Shown in pieces: positions 46,146 through 54,902 of a stretch of DNA of 64,000 bases. The notes under the pieces are model-generated. The model made no database searches and had not been told where the DNA came from. It saw only the letters and a list, made by a program, of their open reading frames with translations. The first letter of the stretch is position 1; each line of letters begins with the position of its first letter. The translations under genes were made by a program, and so were the position numbers. Source of the stretch: CAVYXZ01 sp965223835 (GTDB lineage Bacteria > Chloroflexota > Anaerolineae > Aggregatilineales > Phototrophicaceae); assembly GCA_965223835.1 (NCBI GenBank), contig CBDCXQ010000001.1, positions 2,976,001 to 3,040,000 on the forward strand. The letters run 5' to 3'.

Positions 46146-46774
46146 GACTTCGTTTCCTCAAATATTGTCGCTAACTTCAAGTCAAACCCTGGCAGCAATT
46201 CGCCACCTGGAATTTCGTCGTCAATACCATACGTCTTTGAGCTACCATCCGGGAAATTCACGACAATCTCTTGATTATCAGGATAGACCTGCCACACTTG
46301 CTTAACCCCGTGCTCAAGATATTCGTTTAATTTCTTTCGGATTGCGCCCGGTCGTTCTGTCGGTGAAATGATCTCAACAGCTACATCTGGGGGACTAAAA
46401 ATATAACCCCGCGTTGGGTGAACATTCACATCAAGAACAAATCCAACATCAGGGCGGCGGCTTAAACGTATATCGCCCCGGTCACCATCTAGTACGAAAT
46501 CGGTATCACCGGGATACACCCTCCCGGTTTTTTTCGCTAGAATCCACGAAGTAAACGCGTGCAAAATCAGTGACTCAATCCAGCCATGTTCTTCCCCACC
46601 CATATAGTCATCCTTGTCGAAGCCGGTCCACTCGCCATCCCTAATTTCAAGCTGTTCAAAGCCACTGATTTCGGTGATTTGCATGGCGATTTCTTCGGTA
46701 ATAGGCCGTTTCATGAGCATGAAAACAAGCTCACGCACCTGCTCTTGAACTTCATTTGAAATGGTTGTGACCAC
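46142..46774 (-). CDS. Uma2-family putative endonuclease
   Basis: 210 residues, DUF820/Uma2, a PD-(D/E)xK-type fold found in many copies in cyanobacteria and Chloroflexota. The conserved features are IRLSRRPDVGFV and SPPDVAVEIISPTERPGAIR then KKLNEYLEHGVKQVWQVYPD. The function in cells is unknown. I chose GTG 46774 because GAGGAA precedes it at good spacing. A longer frame would use a TTG that coincides with the -10 box of its promoter. It is the first gene of the Uma2-DUF433-DUF5615 unit. Confidence 0.85.
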   Translation of the reverse strand: MVTTISNEVQEQVRELVFMLMKRPITEEIAMQITEISGFEQLEIRDGEWTGFDKDDYMGGEEHGWIESLILHAFTSWILAKKTGRVYPGDTDFVLDGDRGDIRLSRRPDVGFVLDVNVHPTRGYIFSPPDVAVEIISPTERPGAIRKKLNEYLEHGVKQVWQVYPDNQEIVVNFPDGSSKTYGIDDEIPGGELLPGFDLKLATIFEETKS

Positions 46775-46801
46775 TGTCGTTCCTCGCACCCAATTTGGCC
46801 T

Positions 46802-46829
46802 ATTATACAATCTAGTCGCTCAGTGTGAA
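46802..46829 (-). promoter_or_regulatory. Promoter for the Uma2-DUF433-DUF5615 unit
   Basis: TTCACA (46824-46829), 16 bases, TATAAT (46802-46807) on the minus strand. It overlaps the last codons of the esterase gene and puts transcription start near 46795, just before GTG 46774. Confidence 0.6.
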
Positions 46830-48539
46830 CTGACTCACAAACTCCCATATCACTTCGCCGGCATGAATGTCCATATTGACTTCACGGGCGATCTGCGGAC
46901 CGATGCGACCGGGCACGCCGGGCAAATTGTGACCGCCGCCAATGATCCCATAGAATACCAGATCGGAATCTGGCGCACAGTCAGCAAAATCAAAGCGATG
47001 AACTTGCGTGCCTGGCGATTCACCGCGCTGGGGCAGCACCGTTTCGGCAGGTGTGTTATCACAATCGTTAATCAGTGTCCAGGCCGCAATCGTGTCGGGC
47101 ACGGACAGGAACAGTTGGATGTCAGCAACAACGGCTCCCTCCCAGGGAATGCTCGGATCATCTGTCCCATGCATAAACAAAATCGGGACCGGTGTTGCGT
47201 CAGCACACAGCGCGGCAAAATTCTGTGAAAAGGCAGCACCGACCACGGCAAACGCCGCATAGGTATCGGCAGCGACACAGGCCAACCGTTCCGTCATAAA
47301 CCCACCATTCGAAAAGCCGGTCACATACACTCGCTCTCGGTCAACATTCAAATCCACCGCCAGATCAGCAACCATCGCGGCGATAAAGGCGTCATCATCA
47401 ATGGGATTGTCGGGGAATAATGGCGCATCGCGGGTATAATTCCAGCCTAAGTCGATACCGTCCGGGTAGGCTACGATAAATCCTTGTTCGCGGGCTATCC
47501 GATTCATATCCAGTCGGTAGGCAATCCCGCTACCATTATCAGGTCGCCCGTGCAAGGCAATGACCAGCGGTGTTGATTGTGTTGGATCATATGTTGGCGG
47601 CACATAAGTCCGATAGGTTCGCATCATACCGCCGAATAATTCAGCGTCGGTTGCGTAGCTACTATCAGTTCCCCAATCATCAGCACCCATAAAAAAGCCG
47701 ACGACCATATCGGTCACATCAACGCCAATCTGATTCAGAGTATAGGGTCCATTGCGTAACCACATATGACCGCCGCCCACAATTGGACTAAAGATAATCT
47801 GTGTACCATCCATACAATCATCATGAATCTGTAACTCGATTACATCGGTGGCTGTCGTTTGACAATCATTACGCTTTAGCCAGAAATCAGTCGTCTGCGC
47901 CGCACTCAGAATAGTCAACCGGGCATCGCTACCGGCAGTGTTCACCGTCCTTCCTTCCAGTGGATAGACCAGATCTTCGGTGCCCACCGCAATCAACATC
48001 GTGACCGGCGCACTGGCCTCACCACAGTCGGCTACATGATAATCCCATAGCAAGGCACCGACGACTGCCACCGCCGTTACACGCTCTGGCAACACACAGG
48101 CCAACCGATAGGCCAGTGCCCCTCCCTGCCCAAAGCCGGTCACATACACTGCGTCCGTTTCATATTTTGCCTGTAGATTATCCAATAGTTGCAAGATAAA
48201 GCCGACATCATCCACTGGTTCAGAACCTAAAGGCCAGCCGGTGCCGATTTGTCCGGCATCCCAATACAGATCAAGGCTATCCGGGTACACAGCGATAAAT
48301 CCGTGTTCATCTGCCGCCTGATTCAGATCGGTTATTGCCGCCATTGCTTGCCCGGATGAGGCATAATCGTGTAATGCGATGACCAGACCATTCCCAGCAA
48401 TATAATTTTCGGGCACATGCAGATGATAGGTTCGCTCAATCCCATCCTGCATAGCAACCTCGACTAGATCCTGCGCCATAACACTACGGACTGATAACAA
48501 AAACAGTACAATGAGCAACCCCTGAAACATATCCGCCAT
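46812..48539 (-). CDS. Two-domain secreted esterase, PHB-depolymerase/feruloyl-esterase type
   Basis: 575 residues with a signal peptide (cleavage likely after SVMAQ, residue about 22). It carries two homologous alpha/beta-hydrolase domains, about 25-275 and 300-570. Domain 2 has the nucleophile elbow VYVTGFSNGGFMTERL and the catalytic stretch IPILFMHGTDDPS-like (FMHGTDDPSIPW) and GGGHNLPG. Domain 1 has VYVTGFGQGGALAYRL, where the Ser is Gly, so it has lost the nucleophile. Domain 1 keeps a GGGHMW His segment. Only the second domain should be active. It is probably exported for polymer or ester breakdown. The C-terminus ends 1 base after the Uma2 promoter -10. Confidence 0.85.
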   Translation of the reverse strand: MADMFQGLLIVLFLLSVRSVMAQDLVEVAMQDGIERTYHLHVPENYIAGNGLVIALHDYASSGQAMAAITDLNQAADEHGFIAVYPDSLDLYWDAGQIGTGWPLGSEPVDDVGFILQLLDNLQAKYETDAVYVTGFGQGGALAYRLACVLPERVTAVAVVGALLWDYHVADCGEASAPVTMLIAVGTEDLVYPLEGRTVNTAGSDARLTILSAAQTTDFWLKRNDCQTTATDVIELQIHDDCMDGTQIIFSPIVGGGHMWLRNGPYTLNQIGVDVTDMVVGFFMGADDWGTDSSYATDAELFGGMMRTYRTYVPPTYDPTQSTPLVIALHGRPDNGSGIAYRLDMNRIAREQGFIVAYPDGIDLGWNYTRDAPLFPDNPIDDDAFIAAMVADLAVDLNVDRERVYVTGFSNGGFMTERLACVAADTYAAFAVVGAAFSQNFAALCADATPVPILFMHGTDDPSIPWEGAVVADIQLFLSVPDTIAAWTLINDCDNTPAETVLPQRGESPGTQVHRFDFADCAPDSDLVFYGIIGGGHNLPGVPGRIGPQIAREVNMDIHAGEVIWEFVSQFTLSD

Positions 48540-48606
48540 CCTTTGTAAAACGCATCTCTAGCCTAATTACTTCAAGAGCGTGCCCAAAGATCAACGAATA
48601 TGTCAC

Positions 48607-48960
48607 TTATCCGGCCCGCGTTCCATTGGGAACGGGCTTCTCTGGCACAGCCAGCACCGGCGTCACCCTGTCAGCATAACCAATGTCGAACAACATGCCC
48701 TCGGATAACTCTCCGGCCATCTTTTTCGGTTCCAGATTAACGACAAACAGCGCCTGCAACCCCACAATTCCCTGCGGATTTGCCCGTTCGTGCTTCATCC
48801 CGACCAGAATCTGTCGTTGGTGATCGCCAAAATCAACGATGAGTTTGAGCAACTTATCTGATTTTGGCACATCCTCCACCCGTTCAATCGTCCCAACACG
48901 AATATCCAACTTGTCGAGGAGATCAAAAGCAATGGGTGGTTTGACCGTTGCGTTCGGCAT
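48607..48960 (-). CDS. tRNA-binding-domain protein (CsaA/MetRS C-terminal type)
   Basis: 117 residues, an OB-fold tRNA-binding domain. LDIRVGTIERVEDVPKSDKL then LKLIVDFGDHQRQILVGMKH and LFVVNLEPKKMAGELSEGML match the CsaA/MetRS-beta family. It may bind tRNA or act as a chaperone, as suggested for CsaA. There is no MetRS catalytic part. It sits 5 bases after the interrupted PPOX gene's stop and is in the same transcript. Confidence 0.87.
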   Translation of the reverse strand: MPNATVKPPIAFDLLDKLDIRVGTIERVEDVPKSDKLLKLIVDFGDHQRQILVGMKHERANPQGIVGLQALFVVNLEPKKMAGELSEGMLFDIGYADRVTPVLAVPEKPVPNGTRAG

Positions 48961-48965
48961 ACGAT

Positions 48966-49364
48966 TTATACCTTGAGTACCTGTTCTGGTTTGAGACGAA
49001 TCGTCATCATATCTAATTGAGTCCAGGCTGCAATATCTTTCTCAGCCTGTTCCGGGTCTTCATAACGGTATGTCATTCATTTGGTCCAACGATGTTCCAG
49101 ATCTTCGGTAGCGGAAAGATGGCCCTTTATCAGATAGCCACCACCATCCCCCGAATCGCCACCAATGGTTACCGCACCTTTGGCGTTTGCTAACATATAA
49201 CGCACTTTTGCCGTATTGCGTTCGCTGATAAACACGATGTCATCGCCATCAACATCAAACCAGATCGGCACGCTATGTGGGTATCCACCACGATCAATCA
49301 CACACAGCCGTGCCAATAATGGCTTTTTCAGAAAATCACGCACTCCATCAGTCAACAAAACCAT
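48966..49364 (-). pseudogene. PPOX-class oxidoreductase gene cut by an in-frame TGA
   Basis: The frame from ATG 49364 codes a flavin-binding split-barrel protein of the pyridoxamine-phosphate-oxidase/F420 type. It has LCVIDRGGYPHSVPIWFDVD, VFISERNTAKVRYMLAN and AVTIGGD. Codon 96 is TGA (49077-49079). The same frame continues as MTYRYEDPEQAEKDIAAWTQ and MMTIRLKPEQVLKV to TAA at 48966-48968, a normal family end with the conserved RY. The uninterrupted gene would be 132 residues, the family length. A C-to-T change of CGA would give this TGA. It may be a pseudogene, a sequencing error, or a short protein that still folds. Confidence 0.8.
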
Positions 49365-49366
49365 GC

Positions 49367-50503
49367 CTAGTTCTCGGCCTTGACCATACTTGCTTTCAAC
49401 TGATCGACAAATTCATCAAACAGATACAAAGAATCGTGCGGTCCCGGTGATGCTTCTGGATGATACTGCACGCTGAACACGCCTTTTTCGAGGTAGCGGA
49501 TCCCCTCAATCGTCTGATCATTCAGATTAACATGCGTGACTTCTGCCCCGCCCAGGTCACTGTCCGCACTCACCGCGAAGCCGTGATTATGACTGCTGAT
49601 TTCGACCACACCCGTCAGCAAGTTTTTCACCGGTTGATTGCCACCACGATGCCCAAAGCGCATTTTTTCCGTTTTACCGCCCAACGCTAACGACAGAATC
49701 TGATGTCCCAGGCAAATCCCGAACACCGGGACCGTACCGACTAGCTGTTGTACATTGTCAATCGCATAGGTGACAGCAGCCGGATCACCGGGACCATTAC
49801 TCAAAAATACCCCCGCTGGATTCATCGCCAGCACAGTTGAAACTGGTGTCTGTGCGGGAACAACGGTCACGCGCAAGCCCCGGTCAGTGAGCAACCGCAG
49901 GATATTACGTTTGATGCCAAAATCGTAAGCCACCACCAACGGCCCTGCCGGATCGTAGCGGTGATTTCGATACCATTGCGGATCGCTCCGTTCGGTCCAG
50001 TGATAGGCTTCGGGTGTCGTGACTGCATCAACGAGATTCGCACCCGACATATCTAATGAATTGCGGGCGCGTTCGATGAGCGCCGCCGTATCTTCGGCTT
50101 CAGGTCCATTCGCAAGCGCCGCCCGCATGACACCTTTTGATCGAATGTGGCGAACGAGTGCTCGCGTGGCAACCTCGGTCAGCCCGATAACACCTTGATC
50201 TTTAAGATAATCTTCCAGCGTTCCCTGTTCTCGCCAGTTACTCACGACCGGACTGAGGGACCGCACGACGAAACCCGCAACCCAGGCCTGCCGTGATTCC
50301 ACATCTTCCAGGTTCACGCCAGTGTTACCCACATGGGATACGGTCATCGTAACGATTTGCTGATGATATGATGGATCGGTGAGAATTTCTTGATACCCGG
50401 TCATGGAGGTGTTAAAAACGACTTCACCGGTTTGCACACCTTGCGTCCCGAAACCCACGCCTTCAAATACACGCCCGTCTTCTAAAACGAGTTTTCCCTG
50501 CAT
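49367..50503 (-). CDS. carA: Carbamoyl-phosphate synthase small subunit
   Basis: Glutaminase partner of CarB that frees ammonia from glutamine. 378 residues. It starts QGKLVLEDGRVFEGVGFG; the class I amidotransferase domain has PVFGICLGHQ with the catalytic Cys and QYHPEASPGPHDS with the His. The nucleotide-linked stretch AYDFGIKRNILR is also present. ATG 50503 follows AGAGGA; an upstream ATG at 50614 would overlap argJ and is rejected. It is the last gene of the arg operon, and carB lies 4.5 kb further on. Confidence 0.96.
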   Translation of the reverse strand: MQGKLVLEDGRVFEGVGFGTQGVQTGEVVFNTSMTGYQEILTDPSYHQQIVTMTVSHVGNTGVNLEDVESRQAWVAGFVVRSLSPVVSNWREQGTLEDYLKDQGVIGLTEVATRALVRHIRSKGVMRAALANGPEAEDTAALIERARNSLDMSGANLVDAVTTPEAYHWTERSDPQWYRNHRYDPAGPLVVAYDFGIKRNILRLLTDRGLRVTVVPAQTPVSTVLAMNPAGVFLSNGPGDPAAVTYAIDNVQQLVGTVPVFGICLGHQILSLALGGKTEKMRFGHRGGNQPVKNLLTGVVEISSHNHGFAVSADSDLGGAEVTHVNLNDQTIEGIRYLEKGVFSVQYHPEASPGPHDSLYLFDEFVDQLKASMVKAEN

Positions 50504-50511
50504 ACTATCCT

Positions 50512-51738
50512 CTAGGTCCGATAATCGGCATTGATCGAAACATAATCGTGGCTGAGATCGCAGGTCCATACGGTTGCTGCACCATCGCCCGCACCACAAT
50601 CCAGAACAACACAAACGGATGGCGCTTTGATGATTGCTGTTGCAGCGGCTTCACCATAATCAAGCGGCAGTCCATTCGCCAGGAGTTGCAGTTGTTTGCG
50701 GCTGAAGTCTTCCCCTGCAGTAAGCCACAACCTCAGATTCTCCTGTTCAAAGTCTACCCCGGCCCGGCCCGCCGCCATCGCAATCCGCCCCCAATTGGCA
50801 TCGTTGCCAAAGAAGGCGGTCTTTACCAGTGGCGAATTCGCAATCGTATTCGCAATCTGATGGGCAGACCAATCGTCTGGCGCACCCTCAACCCGCACTG
50901 TGATAAATTTGGTGACGCCTTCACCATCGCGTACAACGGCCTGCGCCAGGTACAAACTGACCGCATCCAGCGCCTGTTGGAACTGCTCACAATCTTCGCT
51001 GGTTTTAAGCTGCACCCCACTGGCACCATTCGCCAACAAAAAAACCGTATCGTTTGTGCTGGTATCACCATCCACACTGATACAATTATAACTCTCATTG
51101 ACGGCGGCGGTGAGCATTTGCTGGGCGTCTGGAGCCGATAAGGTCACATCCGTGACAATTGTGCTCAGCATCGTCGCCATATTTGGCGCGATCATACCCG
51201 CGCCCTTGACCATCCCAGCGATCTGGTAGGTTTCGCCATTGGATTTGGTAACGGTTAACGCGGCCAGTTTAGGGCGAGTGTCGGTAGTCATAATGGCTGT
51301 CGCCGCATCCAACCAATTATCACTCAAAGCGGACGCCGCTTGCTCAATGCCGGCAGCGATCTTGTCCATCGGCAACTGTTCGCCAATGACTCCAGTTGAA
51401 AGTACTAGGACTTCGCTGGCATCACAGCCGATTTGCTCCGCGACTAACCGTGCCATTTCTTCCGCATTCGCCAATCCTTTCTCGCCCGTACAGGCATTCG
51501 CGCAACCGCTGTTGGTCACAACCGCACGGATCGCGCCAGGACTCTGCTGCAAACGGGCCATATCCACCAGCACCGGGGCGGCCTTTACGCGATTGCTGGT
51601 AAATACACCACCAGTTGCGCAAGGTAGATCGCTGACAATCAGTGCCAGGTCAAGTGCGCCCGATTTTTTAATGTTACAAGCCACACCTGCCGCTTGAAAC
51701 CCGGTGACCTGTTCGATAAATGTCTGAACTTCAGCCAT
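50512..51738 (-). CDS. argJ: Bifunctional glutamate N-acetyltransferase/ornithine acetyltransferase
   Basis: Moves the acetyl group from N-acetylornithine to glutamate and can also acetylate glutamate with acetyl-CoA. 408 residues. The self-cleavage motif is LVLSTGVIGEQLP, where Thr becomes the N-terminal nucleophile of the beta chain. VTNSGCANACTGEKG and KGAGMIAPNMATML are family marks. It overlaps argD by 8 bases and ends 8 bases before carA, so the acetyl-recycling arginine route is encoded together with carbamoyl phosphate supply. Confidence 0.96.
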   Translation of the reverse strand: MAEVQTFIEQVTGFQAAGVACNIKKSGALDLALIVSDLPCATGGVFTSNRVKAAPVLVDMARLQQSPGAIRAVVTNSGCANACTGEKGLANAEEMARLVAEQIGCDASEVLVLSTGVIGEQLPMDKIAAGIEQAASALSDNWLDAATAIMTTDTRPKLAALTVTKSNGETYQIAGMVKGAGMIAPNMATMLSTIVTDVTLSAPDAQQMLTAAVNESYNCISVDGDTSTNDTVFLLANGASGVQLKTSEDCEQFQQALDAVSLYLAQAVVRDGEGVTKFITVRVEGAPDDWSAHQIANTIANSPLVKTAFFGNDANWGRIAMAAGRAGVDFEQENLRLWLTAGEDFSRKQLQLLANGLPLDYGEAAATAIIKAPSVCVVLDCGAGDGAATVWTCDLSHDYVSINADYRT

Positions 51739-52933
51739 TACCAGCCTCGCTCAACATCACTGTGAGTTTCTCAATCATGGAATCGACGTGTTCCTTCTCA
51801 ACAATCAGCGGTGGAACAAAGCGCAGCACATTTGGCCCAGCGTTAACCAACAATAACCCTTGCTCATAACCGTGCCCGACCAATGGACCGGCAGGAATAT
51901 CCAGTTCGATACCAGAAATTAGGCCCTGTCCGCGAACTTCCGTGATGTGTGGGCTGTTAATCTCCTCCAACCGTTCCATCAGATATGTACCCACCTCGCT
52001 CACGTGAGCCAGAAAAGCCGGTTGACTGACACGCTCCAGCACAACTTTGGCCGCCGCCGTGACTAATGGCCCACCAGCAAAAGTTGAGCCATGATCGCCC
52101 GGATGTATTGCGCTGCCCACAGCCTCGGTTACTAGAATCGCACCGATGGGCAAGCCACCCGCCAATGGCTTCGCCACCGTCAAAATATCTGGTGTCACAC
52201 CATAGCCTTCATAGGCCCACAGATGTCCGGTCCGGCCCACACCACACTGAATCTCATCAAAGATCAGCACCACGTCATATTCATCGCATAATTGGCGCAA
52301 CCCATGCAAAAATTCGGTCGTTGCTGGATTGATACCGCCTTCACCCTGAATCGGCTCGACAATTACCCCCGCCGTCTGGGGGCCGATGGCAGCTTTCGCG
52401 CTATCCAGATCGTTAAATTCGGCGATGACAGTGCCACCAATCAGGGGACGGTAGGGATCCTGATATTTATCACGTGGCGTTACCGACAATGCCCCCATCG
52501 TTCGACCATGAAAAGCGCCGGTAAATGCAACGATTTCGGTTTTATCTTTAAGGCCCTTTTCATAGGCAACTTTACGGGCAAATTTGAGCGCACCTTCGTT
52601 GGCTTCCGCGCCGCTATTACAGAACAGCACGCGATCGGCAAACGATTTTTGACAGAGCAATGCTGCCAATTCCACATGGGGCGCGGTGTGATACAGGTTG
52701 CTGACATGCAACATCCCACTGTCTGCTGCGGTGTGAATCGTCTGGGTCAGTTCCGGGTCGCCATAACCCAGCGCGTTGACCGCAATCCCGGCGACGAAAT
52801 CCAGGTAAGCCTTGCCGTCACTATCATACAGGGTAACGCCCTCCCCGCGCGTGAGTACGAATGGCGGTTGGGCATAGCTCTGCACCAGATAATTCTGTTC
52901 CAGATCAATGATAGATTGCATTGTCGACTTCAT
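51731..52933 (-). CDS. argD: Acetylornithine aminotransferase
   Basis: PLP enzyme of arginine synthesis that converts N-acetylglutamate semialdehyde to N-acetylornithine. 400 residues. Class III aminotransferase motifs: VLFCNSGAEANEGALKFARK, FHGRTMGALSVT, VLIFDEIQCGVGRTGHLWAY, and the PLP lysine in DILTVAKPLAGGLPIGA. It starts at 52933, or at 52921 if the second Met is used, and overlaps argB by 17 to 29 bases. This is a longer overlap than the 4 to 8 bases elsewhere. Confidence 0.95.
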   Translation of the reverse strand: MKSTMQSIIDLEQNYLVQSYAQPPFVLTRGEGVTLYDSDGKAYLDFVAGIAVNALGYGDPELTQTIHTAADSGMLHVSNLYHTAPHVELAALLCQKSFADRVLFCNSGAEANEGALKFARKVAYEKGLKDKTEIVAFTGAFHGRTMGALSVTPRDKYQDPYRPLIGGTVIAEFNDLDSAKAAIGPQTAGVIVEPIQGEGGINPATTEFLHGLRQLCDEYDVVLIFDEIQCGVGRTGHLWAYEGYGVTPDILTVAKPLAGGLPIGAILVTEAVGSAIHPGDHGSTFAGGPLVTAAAKVVLERVSQPAFLAHVSEVGTYLMERLEEINSPHITEVRGQGLISGIELDIPAGPLVGHGYEQGLLLVNAGPNVLRFVPPLIVEKEHVDSMIEKLTVMLSEAGNG

Positions 52934-53687
52934 CCTTAATTTTATGAGAATAAAAAACAGTACCGCCGTGCGTAGTTAGCCCGACCAGGTTTGTAATGAC
53001 GGCCTGGGGTACACCCTGTTCCAATACCTTGAGTGCCGTTTCGACTTTGGGGATCATGCCACCAAAAATCGTGCCATCGTTAATCAATTTCCCGGTTTCA
53101 GCAGCGGACAACGTGGCCTGCACCTGGTCAACAACTTTTACCCCTTCAACATTGGTGATGAAAATAACTTTGCTGGCCGCAATGGCTGCGGCAATAGCAC
53201 CAGCAACATGATCGGCATTCACGTTGTAAGAACAATCAGCCCCCAGGCAGATCGGCGCGATCACAGGTGTAATTCCCTGATCCAACATGGCAGATATTAC
53301 CTCGCCACGCACGGAGCGAACTGCCCCCGTAAAGCCCATATCCTCGGTAGGATGCGCCATTTTTTCAGCCCGAACCAGCCCTCGATCGACCCCACTAATG
53401 CCTTGCGCGTCAACCCCACCTGCAATCAGATGACGGACGAGTCGTTTATTGACTATGCCACATAAAACCATCTCCACCAACGCCAGCGATGGCCCATCCG
53501 TCACTCGAACACCATCAAGATAACGTGGCTCTATGCCCATCTTGACCTGCAAATCCGAGATCTCTTTTCCGCCACCATGAACAATTACCGCAGGGCTGTC
53601 CATTAATCGGATTGTCTTGGCTAAGTCGCCCAAAAAATCGACGTCACTCAGTTCGTGGCCCCCAATTTTGATAACCGCTGGTTGCAC
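52905..53687 (-). CDS. argB: Acetylglutamate kinase
   Basis: Phosphorylates N-acetylglutamate, the second step of arginine synthesis. 260 residues. It has VIKIGGHELSD (Lys for ATP), VIVHGGGKEISDLQVKMG (glycine loop), and NVNADHVAGAIAAAIAASKV with the Asp of the phosphotransfer centre. The C-terminal stretch GGTVFYS is the family end. This is a short, E. coli-like form without an N-terminal arginine-sensing helix, so feedback inhibition by arginine is not expected at this enzyme. That would make transcriptional control more important. Confidence 0.95.
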   Translation of the reverse strand: MQPAVIKIGGHELSDVDFLGDLAKTIRLMDSPAVIVHGGGKEISDLQVKMGIEPRYLDGVRVTDGPSLALVEMVLCGIVNKRLVRHLIAGGVDAQGISGVDRGLVRAEKMAHPTEDMGFTGAVRSVRGEVISAMLDQGITPVIAPICLGADCSYNVNADHVAGAIAAAIAASKVIFITNVEGVKVVDQVQATLSAAETGKLINDGTIFGGMIPKVETALKVLEQGVPQAVITNLVGLTTHGGTVFYSHKIKDEVDNAIYH

Positions 53688-53697
53688 ACCACACCTC

Positions 53698-54705
53698 CTA
53701 TAGTAGTGCCAGCGTCTCTGGCAAGCCGAACATCAGGTTAAAGTCCTGCACTGCCTGGCCCGCCGCCCCCTTGCGCAGGTTATCGGTTACACTCGTGATG
53801 TGCAGGTATTGAGACGTGACAGGCGTCAGGCTGATGACACAACCATTCGTCCGCACTACATGCTTGAGTGTTGCCTGCTGACCGGCGGGCAGCACATTCA
53901 CCAGCGGCTCTTCACTGTAGACCTCTTCATAAAGACTCTGCGCCTGCTCATTACTGAAAGTACTTTTTAGTGTTACATAAATACTCGTCATCAAACCTCG
54001 ATCCACCGGCAGCAGGTGCGGGGTAAAAATCACAGTCCCGGTTTTGCCGTTGATTTTGCCGATTTCCTGTTCAATCTCGCCGACATGCCGGTGGGACCGC
54101 CCAACTTTATAAGGTGTCAAATTGCCAAACGCTTCGACAAAATGCGTCACAGGCTTCGGCGTACTGCCCGCGCCCGAAACACCCGATTTCGCATCGATGA
54201 TAATCGGCCCATCTTCTACCAGTGCATGAACTTTCAACAGTGGATACAGGCCCAGCAGCGCCGTTGTTGGGTAACAACCCGGCACAGCGACCAGATCAAT
54301 GGCCTGCAAATTGGCCCGGTAAATCTCTGGTAAGCCGTAGGGCACCGGCAGCAGGTCCGGGTGTGGATGGGGCACATCATACCATTGAGTATAAGCTTCT
54401 GCCGTATCCATCCGAAAATCGGCTGACAGGTCAATTACTTTGACACCTGCCGCCAGCGCCGGGGCCGCAACTTGAGCGGACGCAGTATGCGGCAACGCTA
54501 GAAATATGGCATCCAGACCTTCCAGATCAACCGCTTCTGATTCAATATAGTTCAGCTTCGTGCCCGGAATCGGCGTACCGGCAAAGGTATTCGACGTAGC
54601 AAACACCAATTCAACCTGGGGATGCTTGACCAGAATCTCAACCAAATCCTGCCCCGCATAGCCTGCCGCCCCATACACCCCAACTTTGAGTTTCTTCTCC
54701 ACCAT
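53698..54705 (-). CDS. argC: N-acetyl-gamma-glutamyl-phosphate reductase
   Basis: Reduces N-acetylglutamyl phosphate with NADPH, third step of arginine synthesis. 335 residues. The N-terminal Rossmann fold begins KVGVYGAAGYAGQDLVEILV, the catalytic Cys is in VPGCYPTTALLG, and the substrate segment is AKSGVSGAGSTPKPVTHF. ATG 54705 follows TAGGAGGAGT. It is the first structural gene of argC-argB-argD-argJ-carA. The Shine-Dalgarno lies immediately behind an intrinsic terminator, which is the attenuator of the operon. Confidence 0.96.
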   Translation of the reverse strand: MVEKKLKVGVYGAAGYAGQDLVEILVKHPQVELVFATSNTFAGTPIPGTKLNYIESEAVDLEGLDAIFLALPHTASAQVAAPALAAGVKVIDLSADFRMDTAEAYTQWYDVPHPHPDLLPVPYGLPEIYRANLQAIDLVAVPGCYPTTALLGLYPLLKVHALVEDGPIIIDAKSGVSGAGSTPKPVTHFVEAFGNLTPYKVGRSHRHVGEIEQEIGKINGKTGTVIFTPHLLPVDRGLMTSIYVTLKSTFSNEQAQSLYEEVYSEEPLVNVLPAGQQATLKHVVRTNGCVISLTPVTSQYLHITSVTDNLRKGAAGQAVQDFNLMFGLPETLALL

Positions 54706-54720
54706 TACTCCTCCTAAAAT

Positions 54721-54749
54721 ACAAAAACCCCGGCCTGTTCAGGTCGGGG
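54721..54749 (-). terminator. Attenuator terminator before argC
   Basis: On the minus strand CCCCGACCTG-AA-CAGGCCGGGG forms a stem of nine pairs with one A-C mismatch (tight inner loop; 8 pairs with a tetraloop is the realistic form), followed by TTTTTGT. It lies 16 bases before argC, after the leader ORF. Its 5' arm is shared with the antiterminator. Confidence 0.85.
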
Positions 54750-54819
54750 TAGCGTCTCGTTACCGGTAGTTGACTTTTCTAGCTGCCAGCCCACCAACAC
54801 AAAACACCCACCTCAACCT
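54741..54819 (-). promoter_or_regulatory. Antiterminator segments for the arg attenuator
   Basis: In mRNA sense the segment AGGTTGAGGTGG (54808-54819, inside leader codons 20-24) can pair with CTACCCCGACCT (54741-54752). Eleven of 12 positions pair, two of them G-U, with one A-C mismatch. The second strand contains the 5' arm of the terminator, so the two folds exclude each other. CCGCC within Arg codons 14-16 (54832-54836) can pair with GGTGG (54808-54812), a weak protector. Confidence 0.7.
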
Positions 54820-54877
54820 CCAGGGTCAGCGGGCGGCGGCTACGGCGACGACGGATTGGCAATTGAATTGACAACAT
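54779..54877 (-). CDS. Arginine leader peptide of the arg operon, 32 aa
   Basis: Short ORF ATG 54877 to TAG 54779, with GGAG 7 bases before the ATG. The peptide begins MLSIQLPI, then RRRRSRRPL, then a tail ending in CWWAGS. Six Arg codons (CGT, CGT, CGC, CGT at 9-12, CGC, CGC at 14-15) occur in seven positions, with a Ser at 13. It starts about 20 bases after the predicted transcription start and is followed by an intrinsic terminator and argC. A ribosome that stalls at these codons when Arg-tRNA is low would leave the antiterminator segment free. When Arg is plentiful it reaches the stop, masks that segment and lets the terminator form. Codons and signals are seen directly; the mechanism is inferred. 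Confidence 0.85.
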   Translation of the reverse strand: MLSIQLPIRRRRSRRPLTLEVEVGVLCWWAGS

Positions 54878-54902
54878 TAGTAAACTCCAACAAACTGGTG
54901 AA

